Shown one piece after another: positions 34,111 through 42,662 of a DNA stretch of 64,000 nucleotides (its first letter is position 1; the number at the start of each line of letters is the position of its first letter). The stretch covers positions 1 to 64,000 of the forward strand of contig DATAUK010000042.1 in assembly GCA_036268295.1 (NCBI GenBank), given 5' to 3'. Source of the DNA: DATAUK01 sp036268295. GTDB taxonomy: Bacteria > Actinomycetota > Actinomycetes > JAFAQI01. A program made the position numbers and the translations under genes. The notes beneath the pieces are model-generated. The model had not been told where the DNA came from and did not search any database. It saw only the letters and a program-made list of their open reading frames with translations.

Positions 34111-34590
34111 GTGAGCGAGACACCGGCCGCTGGCTCGGACCAACCCGACGACGAAGCCGCGACCCCGCCGCCGATGCCGCCGCCACCAGGACCGCCGGCG
34201 TACGGCTACTACCCGCCGGCCACCGCATACGGCCCCGGCCCGGTCGGACAGGTCCGCAGCACCGGCATGTCGATCTTTCTGTTCATCATCACGTTCGGGA
34301 TCTACGGCTGGTTCTGGTACTACGGCGTGCACGAGGACATGAAGCGCTACCGCAATGGTCAGGGCCTCGGCGGCGCGATCGCGCTGATTCTGGCGATCTT
34401 CGTCAGCATCGTGATGCCGTTCCTCACCGCCGACGAGGTGGGCAAGGTGTATGAGGCGCGCGGCCAGGCCAAGCCGGTCAGCGCAATCACCGGACTATGG
34501 ATCCTGTTGCCACTGATCGGCGGGATCGTGTGGTTCGTCAAGACCAACGGCGCCCTCAACGACTACTGGCGCTCGCTCGGCGCCAACTAA
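34111..34590 (+). CDS. DUF4234-type membrane protein
   Basis: A 159-residue protein. A proline- and glycine-rich N-terminus (TPPPMPPPPGPPAYGYYPP) precedes three membrane segments: MSIFLFIITFGIYGWFWYY, GGAIALILAIFVSIVMPFL and ITGLWILLPLIGGIVWF. The FGIYGWFWY/H-E-D pattern is typical of DUF4234, whose function is unknown. GTG 34111. The gene is convergent, 2 nt apart, with the coiled-coil gene. Confidence 0.82.
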   Translation: MSETPAAGSDQPDDEAATPPPMPPPPGPPAYGYYPPATAYGPGPVGQVRSTGMSIFLFIITFGIYGWFWYYGVHEDMKRYRNGQGLGGAIALILAIFVSIVMPFLTADEVGKVYEARGQAKPVSAITGLWILLPLIGGIVWFVKTNGALNDYWRSLGAN

Positions 34591-34592
34591 CC

Positions 34593-36503
34593 TCAGCCGG
34601 AACGGAACCAGCGACGCTTGGGCTCCGGGGCCGGTTCTGGCACCTCTTCTGGCAACACCGTGTCACCGGTAGGGCTTTGATCAGGCGGCGGCCACCCCGG
34701 CGCTGACTCACTCGGGACCGGCACTGGGACCGTCGCTACCTCGTCGCCGACCTCGATCTCGGGCTCGACAACGTCGGATGCGTCTGGCGCCGGCGGGTCA
34801 TCCGGGATCACGCCGGCATCGGGCCAGTCGGCCGGTGCCACGTCCGCAACCGGCGGTTCGTCGGTGGACGGCGGCGCGTCGTCGCTGGGCGCTGCCTCGT
34901 CCGCTACCGGAGCGGCCCACCCCGCTGTTTCGACCGGCGGCGCGACCGTGATCGGCTCGGTCTCGACCGGTGACGGCGAAGCGTCGTACGCCGCCGGGTC
35001 AACCGGTGCGTCGTCCGCCTGCACCGGCGGCCCGGATTCGAGGAAGTCGACGGCCGCGAGCATCTGACGGTCAGCGACCTCGTGGGCGTCGTCGTCGAAC
35101 TGGGCGTCATCGAACCCGGGCTCACCGAAGCCAGGTGGGTCGAGGTCTAGACCGGCCTGCGCGGCGGCTTCCGCCGAGTCCGGCGCCCCAGCCGCGGGAA
35201 GCGGGAAGTCCATCGCCACGGTGGGCGACTCGGGTGCGTCGGCCGTCTGCTCCTCGCCCCAGCCGAGCTCGATCGGCGGCCCGGTCGTCTCAACCGGCGG
35301 GTTGATCGAAGGGTCGGAGGGCTGAGCGTCGAGCGCCGCGAACTCCGACATCCACTCCATCGACGACGTCATCGCAGCGACCGGCTCAGCGGTGGGCACC
35401 GGCTCGTCGGCGAGCGCCGTTTCGTCAGGGAGCACCGGTCCATCGGTTATCCCCGGCTCAAACTCCGCGACGACCGGTTCGGGCTCCGCAGCGGCAGGCT
35501 CGTCCATGGCCGGCTCGGCAGCGGCAGGTTCCGCGACCGGGGTCGCGATGCTCACCGGGCGGCGCTTGAGCAGGGTCTGCGCCAGCGCGAAGACGGCCTC
35601 GTCGATGTGCTCGATGAGACGTTGTTCGGTGAGCTGGATGGCTGTGCTCACCGACTCGCGCACCCGGGAGTCCAGCGCGGCACCATCCGCGGTGCCTTCG
35701 ACCAGCCCGGTGACATGGCCACCAATCGCTGTGACGTCAGAGGCAAGCGGCTCGACCTGAGCCCGCACCGAGGCGACCGCAGCTGTCAGCTCCGACATCG
35801 TCGCCGCGAGCGGCATCACGGACGCCTCGATCGCGCTGAGCCGATCCTCGGACGGCGCGGCGGCAGCGTTCACGGCGACGTCGATCGCGACCAGTTGACG
35901 GTGCACGATCGCGAGGTTGTCGGCGAGAACCGAGATCTGCTCGCCGTACGACGGCAACGACTGCAGACCGGCCGAGAGCAGGCCGATCGTCTCGGCCTGT
36001 GAGCGGACGTGCGCATCGACCGCAGTAAGCGCGCCGCGGATGTCGGCGAGGTCCTCGCCGCGCTGGGCGACCATCCGGGTCACGCCATCGATTCGCTCGC
36101 TGAGGAACCGCACTGCCTCGCGCAGCTCAACCGTCACGCTGTTGATCTGGGCATCGGAGGAGTCATCGCGCGGCCCGTGGGCGCGCAGGCCGGCGATCTC
36201 CTGGCCGAACCGCATCAGCTGGGAGCGCATGTCACTCATCAGGCTGGCGATCTCATGCTGGTCGACAAGCTGGTCCTCGACCGCGCGCGACAACATCGAC
36301 CGCAACATGTCGGCCGTTGACTCATCGTCGGTCGCGGCCGGCGGGGCCGGCTGTGGCGGCGCGGCCGGCGGTGCCGGCTCGGCCGGCTGTGGCAGCTCTG
36401 CCCGCTCGGCCAGCTCGGCCGGCTGTGCCGGCTCGGCGCTCCCGGACGTCGGCGCATACTCGGGCGGAGGTGGCAACGGTGTCCCCGGCTCGTACTCAGT
36501 CAC
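34593..36503 (-). CDS. Large acidic, proline-rich coiled-coil protein of unknown function
   Basis: A 636-residue protein. Residues about 1-60 are Pro/Ala/Glu-rich; about 60-330 are a long heptad-like helical section (STADMLRSMLSRAVEDQL, SVTVELREAVRFLSERIDGV, SIMPLAATMSELTAAVASV-like stretches); the remainder is very acidic and Ala/Pro-rich, ending in a basic PKRRWFRSG. No membrane segment and no known domain are visible. It resembles cell-pole or division-site scaffold proteins only in general architecture. It is followed upstream by a 213-residue gene that may be its partner. Confidence 0.7.
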   Translation of the reverse strand: MTEYEPGTPLPPPPEYAPTSGSAEPAQPAELAERAELPQPAEPAPPAAPPQPAPPAATDDESTADMLRSMLSRAVEDQLVDQHEIASLMSDMRSQLMRFGQEIAGLRAHGPRDDSSDAQINSVTVELREAVRFLSERIDGVTRMVAQRGEDLADIRGALTAVDAHVRSQAETIGLLSAGLQSLPSYGEQISVLADNLAIVHRQLVAIDVAVNAAAAPSEDRLSAIEASVMPLAATMSELTAAVASVRAQVEPLASDVTAIGGHVTGLVEGTADGAALDSRVRESVSTAIQLTEQRLIEHIDEAVFALAQTLLKRRPVSIATPVAEPAAAEPAMDEPAAAEPEPVVAEFEPGITDGPVLPDETALADEPVPTAEPVAAMTSSMEWMSEFAALDAQPSDPSINPPVETTGPPIELGWGEEQTADAPESPTVAMDFPLPAAGAPDSAEAAAQAGLDLDPPGFGEPGFDDAQFDDDAHEVADRQMLAAVDFLESGPPVQADDAPVDPAAYDASPSPVETEPITVAPPVETAGWAAPVADEAAPSDDAPPSTDEPPVADVAPADWPDAGVIPDDPPAPDASDVVEPEIEVGDEVATVPVPVPSESAPGWPPPDQSPTGDTVLPEEVPEPAPEPKRRWFRSG

Positions 36504-36603
36504 GCGTGGCTCCTCGATCGCGGCGTGTCACCCGTGGTCATGATGTCAATCACGACCACTAGCTCGCAGTATTGCGGGTCGGAGTCGCCATCACGCGCAA
36601 GTC

Positions 36604-37245
36604 TCAGCTGAGGAACGGCTCGAGTCTGCGGTTGACGGCGTCGAGAGCGGCGCGAATCACGGCCTGGCGGGCGTCTTCGCGCACTACCGCCGATCCGGTC
36701 AGCCGGTCGGTGCCGGAGCTGCTGACCATCGTGACCGAGACCAGTGCAGTGCGGTCGTTGCCGCTGCGGGTCACCTCGACGTGCTCGAGCTCGAAGCGCG
36801 CCGAGGAGTTGATCAGCAGCTCGATCGCCCGCAGCGAGGCGGTGGCGACGGCGCGCTGCACGCCGCTTTGCGTCGCCGTACCCGTCGACTCACCACGGAC
36901 GGTGCCGTCGCGGAAGGACAGCGACACCGCGGCGGTGACGTCCAGGCCCGAGGACACCAGCTGCATGCGGGAGATGATCGGGCGCCGGGCCGGCCGATGT
37001 GGCGGATCAGGGGTGGTCGCGTCTTCGATCAGCTGCACCTGGTCGGCATCGACACCGAGCCCGAACCGCTCTCGCAACATCCGGCCGACCTTCGACGCGA
37101 CCTGCACCTCGTCGACACCAGGCGACAGACCGAGGCGCAGCAGGCCGAGGCCGCCGCCCTCGTCGTCGGGCTCGACATCGGCATCGGCGACGCCCTCGAC
37201 CGTCCGCAGCGCGGCAACAATCTCCGCGTAGTCGGTCACGGTCAC
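36604..37245 (-). CDS. Hypothetical two-domain alpha/beta protein
   Basis: A 213-residue protein. The first part (residues 1-80) and the second (about 90-213) each look like alpha/beta sandwich domains: RMLRERFGLGVDADQVQLIED, then RPIISRMQLVSSGLDVTAAV, TQSGVQRAVATASLRAIELL and HVEVTRSGNDRTALVSVTMV. The second resembles the regulatory-type domains of LeuA-like proteins in pattern, but identity is uncertain. It is 101 nt upstream of the coiled-coil gene on the same strand. Function unknown. Confidence 0.7.
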   Translation of the reverse strand: MTVTDYAEIVAALRTVEGVADADVEPDDEGGGLGLLRLGLSPGVDEVQVASKVGRMLRERFGLGVDADQVQLIEDATTPDPPHRPARRPIISRMQLVSSGLDVTAAVSLSFRDGTVRGESTGTATQSGVQRAVATASLRAIELLINSSARFELEHVEVTRSGNDRTALVSVTMVSSSGTDRLTGSAVVREDARQAVIRAALDAVNRRLEPFLS

Positions 37246-37444
37246 AGCTGGGCTCCTAGTCCTACGTCGCGGCGGGTTCCACCCCTATCTCGGTGATCGG
37301 TGCCCGACTGCTCGCCCTTGAGTTGATCAGGAGACCGATTCCTACCCCAGATGGCCGTTCCCGTCGACTAATGGTCGGTTCAGCCGAATGGCTGGTCACA
37401 TCCCTGCACGCTCACCGCGCTCAAGGTCGGCCGGCGCGTCTACC
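37246..37444. other. Intergenic stretch between divergent genes
   Basis: This region should hold promoters for both the 213-residue hypothetical gene and the DMT transporter. I see no clear -10/-35 pair, palindrome or terminator. Confidence 0.3.
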
Positions 37445-38341
37445 GTGGTCAGCGTGGACTGGGGCCTGGCGGGCGCGTTCGCGGCGGCCATTGCATACGG
37501 CGTGGCGACGATTCTGCAGTCGGTGGGCGCCCGCTCGGAAGGCACGGCCAGCGAGCTCGATGCGCGGCTGGTGCGGCGCCTGCTGCGCTCCGCGCCGTAC
37601 GTCATCGGACTTCTGCTCGACACGCTCGGCTTCGGGCTGTCCTTCGCCGCGCTGCACACGCTGCCGCTGTTCACGGTCGAGGCCGTGGTGGCGTCGAGCC
37701 TCGGCGTCACCGCCCTGCTTGCGGTCGTGATCCTCGACACCCGGCCCTCCCTTGTCGAATGGCTCGCACTGATCTGCGTCGTCACCGGGCTGACCCTGCT
37801 CGCATCTTCGGCCAGGGCCCAGCAGCCGGTGCGGCTCGACGACCTGGACCAGTCGCTGCTGCTGATCGCGGTCGCGGTCACCGGCCTGATCGTCTTCGTC
37901 GTGGCGCGCCGCCGCAGTGCTCCCGGGCGCGGTGACAGCTGGGCCCTGGGCATCATGGCCGGGCTGATGTACGGCGCGGCCGGGATCGGCGCCCGGATCC
38001 TGCGCACCCCTTCCTCGCCGTGGCGGCTGTTCATCGATCCGGCGCTCTACGCGATGGCGCTCGCCGGAATCCTCGGGCTGCTGCTCTACGCGATGGCGCT
38101 GCAACGCGGCAGTGTCACCCTCGCCACCTCGGCGGTCGTCGTCTCCGAGACGCTGATGCCGGCGGCGATCGGGATCACCCTGCTCGGCGACCGACCGGCG
38201 ACCGGTCGGGACGGATTGGCGGTGGCCGGTTTCGCATTGACCGTGGCCGGCGCCGTCGCGCTCGCGCGCTACGGCGAACCGCCGGCCCGGAATGTCGAGC
38301 GGGTTCCAGATCTCCCGGTGGGTACGCTTCCGGCACCGTGA
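37445..38341 (+). CDS. DMT/EamA-superfamily membrane transporter
   Basis: About 298 residues with nine or ten membrane segments, for example GAFAAAIAYGVATILQSVGA, YVIGLLLDTLGFGLSFAAL, LIAVAVTGLIVFVVA and LATSAVVVSETLMPAAIGIT. The layout of two repeats and the DUF-like pattern fit drug/metabolite transporters. The start is uncertain between GTG 37445 and 37454, and no ribosome site is clear; an ATG at 37388 is less likely. It overlaps the TetR gene by GTGA and may be controlled by it. Confidence 0.78.
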   Translation: MVSVDWGLAGAFAAAIAYGVATILQSVGARSEGTASELDARLVRRLLRSAPYVIGLLLDTLGFGLSFAALHTLPLFTVEAVVASSLGVTALLAVVILDTRPSLVEWLALICVVTGLTLLASSARAQQPVRLDDLDQSLLLIAVAVTGLIVFVVARRRSAPGRGDSWALGIMAGLMYGAAGIGARILRTPSSPWRLFIDPALYAMALAGILGLLLYAMALQRGSVTLATSAVVVSETLMPAAIGITLLGDRPATGRDGLAVAGFALTVAGAVALARYGEPPARNVERVPDLPVGTLPAP

Positions 38342-38976
38342 CGGCGACAAGCAACAACCCAGCGCGGGGCACTCGGCTGCCCCGCTCGGCGCGTCGCGAG
38401 CAACTGCTCGGCGCGGCCCAGGAGGTCTTCGTCGCCAACGGTTATCACGCCGCCGCGATGGACGACATCGCCGAACGCGCCGGGGTCAGCAAGCCGGTGC
38501 TCTACCAGCACTTCCCCGGCAAGCTCGAGCTCTACGTCGCACTGCTCGACCAGCATGCCGAGATGCTCGAGAACCGGGTCCGGGCTGCACTGGCAAGCTC
38601 GACGGACAACCACGACCGGGTCGCCGGCTGCATCCGCGCCTATTTCGATTTCGTCGACGACCCCGGCGGCGCGTTCCGGCTGGTCTTCGAGTCGGACCTG
38701 CGCAACGAGCCCGCAGTACGCGAGCGGGTCGAGCGCTCGCTGCAGCGCTCGGTCGAGGCGATCGCCGACACCATCGCTCGTGACACCGGCCTGCAGCGCG
38801 ACGACGCCGAGTTGCTGTCGTGCGGGCTGGCCGGCGTTGCCGAGGTCAGCGCACGGTGGTGGCTGGCGTCGGCCGACCGGATCCCGAAAGAACGCGCCAT
38901 CGAGTTGATCCAGGCCCTCACCTGGCGCGGCATCAGCGGCTACCCGCGGGTGTCCAACCCCGACGGCGACCACTGA
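38338..38976 (+). CDS. TetR-family transcriptional regulator
   Basis: A 212-residue regulator. The N-terminal HTH is SARREQLLGAAQEVFVANGYHA followed by MDDIAERAGVSKPVLYQHFPGKLELYVALL. The C-terminal ligand-binding part is helical. The GTG start overlaps the transporter stop as GTGA. The TetR gene just ahead of DUF3107 matches the Rv3208-Rv3208A pair of mycobacteria. The ligand and targets are unknown. Confidence 0.92.
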   Translation: MTATSNNPARGTRLPRSARREQLLGAAQEVFVANGYHAAAMDDIAERAGVSKPVLYQHFPGKLELYVALLDQHAEMLENRVRAALASSTDNHDRVAGCIRAYFDFVDDPGGAFRLVFESDLRNEPAVRERVERSLQRSVEAIADTIARDTGLQRDDAELLSCGLAGVAEVSARWWLASADRIPKERAIELIQALTWRGISGYPRVSNPDGDH

Positions 38977-39039
38977 TTTTCACCGTCGGCGTACCGGTGT
39001 TCGCCGTCGCCAACCGGGGTGTCCACTAGCCTGACTCGC

Positions 39040-39267
39040 GTGGAGGTCAGGATTGGCGTCAAGGGCGCCCCGCGCGAGTTGTCGATCGAGAGCGCGCAGA
39101 GCGCCGATGAGATCCAGAAGATCGTCGACGCCGCGCTCAAGGACGGCACACCGACGATGACGCTGGTCGACGAGAAGGGCCGCCGCGTCATGATCGCGAC
39201 CGACAAGCTGGCCTACGTCGAGATCGCCGAGGCGGACTCCCGCCGGGTCGGGTTCGGCGCCCTCTAG
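39040..39267 (+). CDS. DUF3107 small protein
   Basis: A 75-residue protein (VEVRIGVKGAPRELSIESAQ, then TPTMTLVDEKGRRVMIATDKLAYVEI), matching DUF3107/TB9.4-type proteins conserved across actinobacteria. No catalytic residues are evident. GTG 39040; an ATG at 39019 is possible. It follows the TetR gene by 63 nt. Confidence 0.88.
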   Translation: MEVRIGVKGAPRELSIESAQSADEIQKIVDAALKDGTPTMTLVDEKGRRVMIATDKLAYVEIAEADSRRVGFGAL

Positions 39268-39302
39268 CCGCTCAGCTAACCGCCGCAGCTACGGCCGCTC
39301 AG

Positions 39303-39977
39303 CTAGGAGTGCAGGCCGAGGGTTTCCATCCGCTCGGCGTGTCGCTGAGTGAGGCGAGCGAGCAGCTCGCCGACCGCAGCCAGGTCACCGACGCCGCCCA
39401 CGATCAACCGGGCCAGCTCGTCGCGGTCGACCGCGATCCGCTGCGCCTGCACGAGCGCCTCGCCGACCAGCCGGCGGCCCCACAACGCCAGCCGGCCGGC
39501 CACCGCCGGATCGGCTTCGGTCGCCGACCGCACGTGCGCAACAGCAAACTCGGCGTGGCCGGTGTCGTCGAGCACATCGACGACCAGCGACTGCGTCGAG
39601 TCGTCCATGAACTCCGCCAGTTCGCGGTAGAAGTCCGCCGCGAAGCCGTCGCCGACGTAGGCCTTGACCAAACTTTCCAGCCAGTCCGCCGGCCGGGTGG
39701 AATCGTGGTAGGCGTCGAGCGGGCCGACGAACGGCTCCATTGCCGTGGTCGAGTCCACGCCGAGCGAGGCCAGCCGGTCGTGAAGCACCTGGAAATGGCC
39801 GAACTCCGCCACCGCCATCGCCGCGAGTGCCGCCTTGTCGGCAAGCGTCGGCGCGAGCGAGGCATCGCCGGCGAGCCGCTCGAAGGCGGTCAGCTCGGCG
39901 TACGCGAGGACACCCAGCAGGTCGACAACGGCCTGCTGCCGGTCGGCGTCGGTCATCGGGTCGGTCCACTCGGCCAT
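39303..39977 (-). CDS. Ferritin-like (MiaE-type) diiron-fold protein
   Basis: A 224-residue helical-bundle protein of the ferritin-like superfamily. Metal-ligand-type motifs are AYAELTAFERLA, AVAEFGHFQVLHDRL, then ADFYRELAEF and DDTGHAEFAVAHV, giving the E...ExxH...E...ExxH pattern expected for a diiron site, with an Asp-to-Gly-His variation in the last one. Mycobacterial homologues are annotated as tRNA-hydroxylase-like. ATG 39977. Function inferred only from fold. Confidence 0.8.
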   Translation of the reverse strand: MAEWTDPMTDADRQQAVVDLLGVLAYAELTAFERLAGDASLAPTLADKAALAAMAVAEFGHFQVLHDRLASLGVDSTTAMEPFVGPLDAYHDSTRPADWLESLVKAYVGDGFAADFYRELAEFMDDSTQSLVVDVLDDTGHAEFAVAHVRSATEADPAVAGRLALWGRRLVGEALVQAQRIAVDRDELARLIVGGVGDLAAVGELLARLTQRHAERMETLGLHS

Positions 39978-40060
39978 CGCCCGAGACTATCGACGTCCCC
40001 CGAAAACTCCTGATGCCCGACTAGACTGCCGATCAGAACAACGACAAATCGCGGAGAGCC

Positions 40061-40183
40061 GTGGTGTCGGTCCCCTGCGAACATCGCGGGCGCGGGCCAG
40101 CCGCCAAGCGCGCAAACGGACTCCGCACGACTCTGCCGTGTGTTGAGACCAGCGTGAGGCAGAAGCTAGGAGATCCGCCGTGA
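40061..40183 (+). CDS. Possible leader ORF overlapping the rhlE start
   Basis: A 40-codon frame from GTG 40061, with GCGGAGAG just upstream, ends at TGA 40181-40183, overlapping the rhlE GTG as GTGA. It is basic with two Cys and no similarity I recognise. It would couple translation into rhlE. It is short, so chance cannot be excluded; the region otherwise has no gene between 39977 and 40180. Confidence 0.35.
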   Translation: MVSVPCEHRGRGPAAKRANGLRTTLPCVETSVRQKLGDPP

Positions 40184-41796
40184 AGACGTTTGCCGACCTC
40201 GAGGTCGACGACGACATCGTCGAAACCCTCGCCAGTCATGGCATCACCGAACCGTTCCCGATCCAGTCGCTCGCGATCCCGCTGGCGATGAAGGGCCACG
40301 ACCTCATCGGTCAGGCCCGCACCGGCACCGGCAAGACCATCGCGTTCGCACTGCCGTTGCTGCATCTCGTCGAGGCCGGTCAGGCCGACGGCAAGCCGCA
40401 GGCGCTCGTCGTGGTCCCGACCCGCGAGCTGGCCAGCCAGGTGGCCCGTGACATCGAGTTCGCCAGCGGATCTCGCGGCACTCGGGTCCTGGTGATCTAC
40501 GGCGGTCGGGCCTACGAGCCGCAGCTCGAGGCGCTGCGCAAAGGCGTCGACGTCGTCGTCGGCACCCCGGGCCGGCTGCTCGACCTCGCCAAGCAACGCG
40601 CGCTCGACCTGTCCGGCGTGAAGATCCTGGTCCTCGACGAGGCCGACGAGATGCTCGATCTCGGCTTCCTTCCCGACGTCGAACGGATCGTGGCGCAGGT
40701 CGCCGAGGTGCGCCAGACGATGCTGTTCTCGGCCACCATGCCGAGCCCGGTCGTCACCCTGGCCCGCCGCTATCTTCGGCACCCGACCCACGTCCGGGCC
40801 GAGAGCGACGACGACCCCCTCACGGTGCCGAACACCGCGCAGTTCGTCTACCGCGCCCACCACCTCGACAAGCCAGAGGTGCTCGCCCGCGTGATGCAGG
40901 CCGACGGCCGGGGTCTCGCGATGGTCTTCACCCGCACCAAGCGCTCGGCCGACCGGATCGCCGCCGACCTCGACGAGCGTGGCTTCGCCGCGGCCGCGGT
41001 CCACGGCGACCTCGGCCAGGGCGCTCGCGAGCGGGCGCTGCGCGCGTTCCGTGCCGGCAAGGTCGACATCCTGGTCGCGACCGACGTCGCGGCGCGCGGC
41101 ATCGACATCACCGGCGTGACCCACGTCATCAACTACGAGTGCCCGGACGACGAGAAAACCTACCTGCACCGGATCGGGCGCACCGGCCGGGCCGGCGAGG
41201 TCGGCTGCGCGATCACCTTCGTCGACTGGGCCGACGGCTATCGCTGGGGCATGATCAACAAGGCGCTCGACCTGCCGTTCCCGGAGCCGGAGGAGACCTA
41301 CTCCACCTCGGACGTGCTGTACGCCGAGCTCGACATTGCGCGCGAGGCGACCGGCCGACTACCTCGCTCGCAGCGCACCCGCGAAGGTCTCGACGCCGAG
41401 GCGATCGAGGACCTCGGCGAGACCGGACGCAAGCCCGCCAGCCGCTCCTCGGACCGGGCGCACAGCGGTCGGTCAGGCGCCGGATCCGGCGGCCGGCCAG
41501 CCGGCTCTGGCCGATCAAGTCGATCGGATGGCTCAGCTTCCGGCGAGACCGCCCAACGACGAGAGTCACGACCGGCTCGGCAGCGTCAGCGCACCCGTGG
41601 TGGCGCGCCGACCGGCGGCGGGGCGACCTCGAACGGCTCGACAAACCAGGCCGGCAGCTCGACATCCAGTGCTGCTTCTGCGTCTGCGCCGGCTGCGGCA
41701 GCGGCCGGGTCGGATGGTGCGCCGAGACGACGCCGCCGGCGTCGTACTCGTGGCGGCGGCGCACCCGCTGCGGGTGGCGCGGCCGCGACGGAATAA
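40180..41796 (+). CDS. rhlE: DEAD-box RNA helicase RhlE
   Basis: A 538-residue helicase. The Q-motif region is PFPIQSLAIPLA; motif I is ARTGTGKTIAF; motif Ia PTRELASQ; motif II VLDEADEMLD; motif III FSATMPS; motif VI HRIGRTGRAGEVG. The last 120 residues form a Ser/Gly/Arg-rich tail ending in clustered Arg (PRRRRRRRTRGGGAP), typical for RNA binding. GTG 40180 follows AGGAG at 7 nt. The gene sits where rhlE lies in mycobacteria (Rv3211). Confidence 0.95.
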   Translation: MKTFADLEVDDDIVETLASHGITEPFPIQSLAIPLAMKGHDLIGQARTGTGKTIAFALPLLHLVEAGQADGKPQALVVVPTRELASQVARDIEFASGSRGTRVLVIYGGRAYEPQLEALRKGVDVVVGTPGRLLDLAKQRALDLSGVKILVLDEADEMLDLGFLPDVERIVAQVAEVRQTMLFSATMPSPVVTLARRYLRHPTHVRAESDDDPLTVPNTAQFVYRAHHLDKPEVLARVMQADGRGLAMVFTRTKRSADRIAADLDERGFAAAAVHGDLGQGARERALRAFRAGKVDILVATDVAARGIDITGVTHVINYECPDDEKTYLHRIGRTGRAGEVGCAITFVDWADGYRWGMINKALDLPFPEPEETYSTSDVLYAELDIAREATGRLPRSQRTREGLDAEAIEDLGETGRKPASRSSDRAHSGRSGAGSGGRPAGSGRSSRSDGSASGETAQRRESRPARQRQRTRGGAPTGGGATSNGSTNQAGSSTSSAASASAPAAAAAGSDGAPRRRRRRRTRGGGAPAAGGAAATE

Positions 41797-41867
41797 CTCG
41801 GTCGCCCGATCAAGGCGGCACCTGGAGTCGCCGATGACCTTCTCGAGTCGACGAGGAGGCATCGCCC

Positions 41868-42311
41868 ATGGCGCTGCGGACAACCGGCAACCGGCACAGC
41901 GCCGAGGACGCCGAGGACCTGGCTGGCTGGGTACGGGCGCTCCAAGGCTGCCCGCCGATCACCCAGACCGCGTTGGCGCTATGCCGGCATCCCTCGCACG
42001 GTGACGAGCCGGCCAGTTGGTTCTATGTCGAGGCGGACGCCGAGTCCGGTGTCGCTCGGCTGCGCTGCCTGTCGGGCGGGCACGTCACCAACCTGCTCGA
42101 CTCTGCGGAGCAGTGGACGTTTCCAACCGCCTGGGCCTGCATCTCCTGCAGCCAGTCGATCGCCGAGGTCGTCTACGGCATCAACGACGACGCCGGCACC
42201 GCGAGCTGGCTCGCCATGGTGGTGCGCTGCGTCGAGTGCGGCGACGTCGCCGGCGTCACCGACGTCGTGCTCGGCAAGGTCCCGGTCGACGAACTGCTCG
42301 CGGCTTTGTAA
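41868..42311 (+). CDS. Hypothetical protein with two CxxC pairs
   Basis: A 147-residue protein. Two CxxC pairs (WACISCSQS and VRCVECGDV) suggest a zinc-binding ribbon, and further Cys are at CRHPSHGD and LRCLSGGH. GAGGAGG precedes ATG 41868 at a good distance. No family recognised. It is convergent with the next gene at 0 nt spacing and may relate to it, as both are zinc-ribbon-like. Confidence 0.75.
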   Translation: MALRTTGNRHSAEDAEDLAGWVRALQGCPPITQTALALCRHPSHGDEPASWFYVEADAESGVARLRCLSGGHVTNLLDSAEQWTFPTAWACISCSQSIAEVVYGINDDAGTASWLAMVVRCVECGDVAGVTDVVLGKVPVDELLAAL

Positions 42312-42662
42312 CTAGACCTGGAGGGTGAAGCGGACCCAGCTCGGGCGGCCGCACGCCGGGCAGCGCATGTACGTCGGATAGTCACGCCCGCCGAGGCTCA
42401 TGGTGTGAATCTCGCCGCCATGGCCGATCCGCAGCCCGAGATGCAGCGACGGCATCGTCGCGCGCAGCGCCTTGGCCAGACCGAGAACGGTCCGGACCTC
42501 ACAGCGGGAGCACTCGACCAGCGCCGAGCCGACGCCCGGCGAGGCAGTGTCGGCCGCCGAGGAGAACAGCGCCCGCTTGCCCTCGGCGTCGACGGCGTGT
42601 GACGGGTTGGGGGCCGCCGACCGGGGGGCGCGCGGAGGCAGCCGGTCGAAGCCTTCGCTCAC
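42312..42662 (-). CDS. Zinc-ribbon protein next to parA
   Basis: A 116-residue protein with two CxxC pairs (VECSRCEVRT and MRCPACGRPS) forming a probable zinc ribbon, and a C-terminal WVRFTLQV. The N-terminal 50 residues are low complexity. ATG 42662 overlaps the parA stop (ATGA), so it is coupled to parA. Function unknown. Confidence 0.78.
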   Translation of the reverse strand: MSEGFDRLPPRAPRSAAPNPSHAVDAEGKRALFSSAADTASPGVGSALVECSRCEVRTVLGLAKALRATMPSLHLGLRIGHGGEIHTMSLGGRDYPTYMRCPACGRPSWVRFTLQV

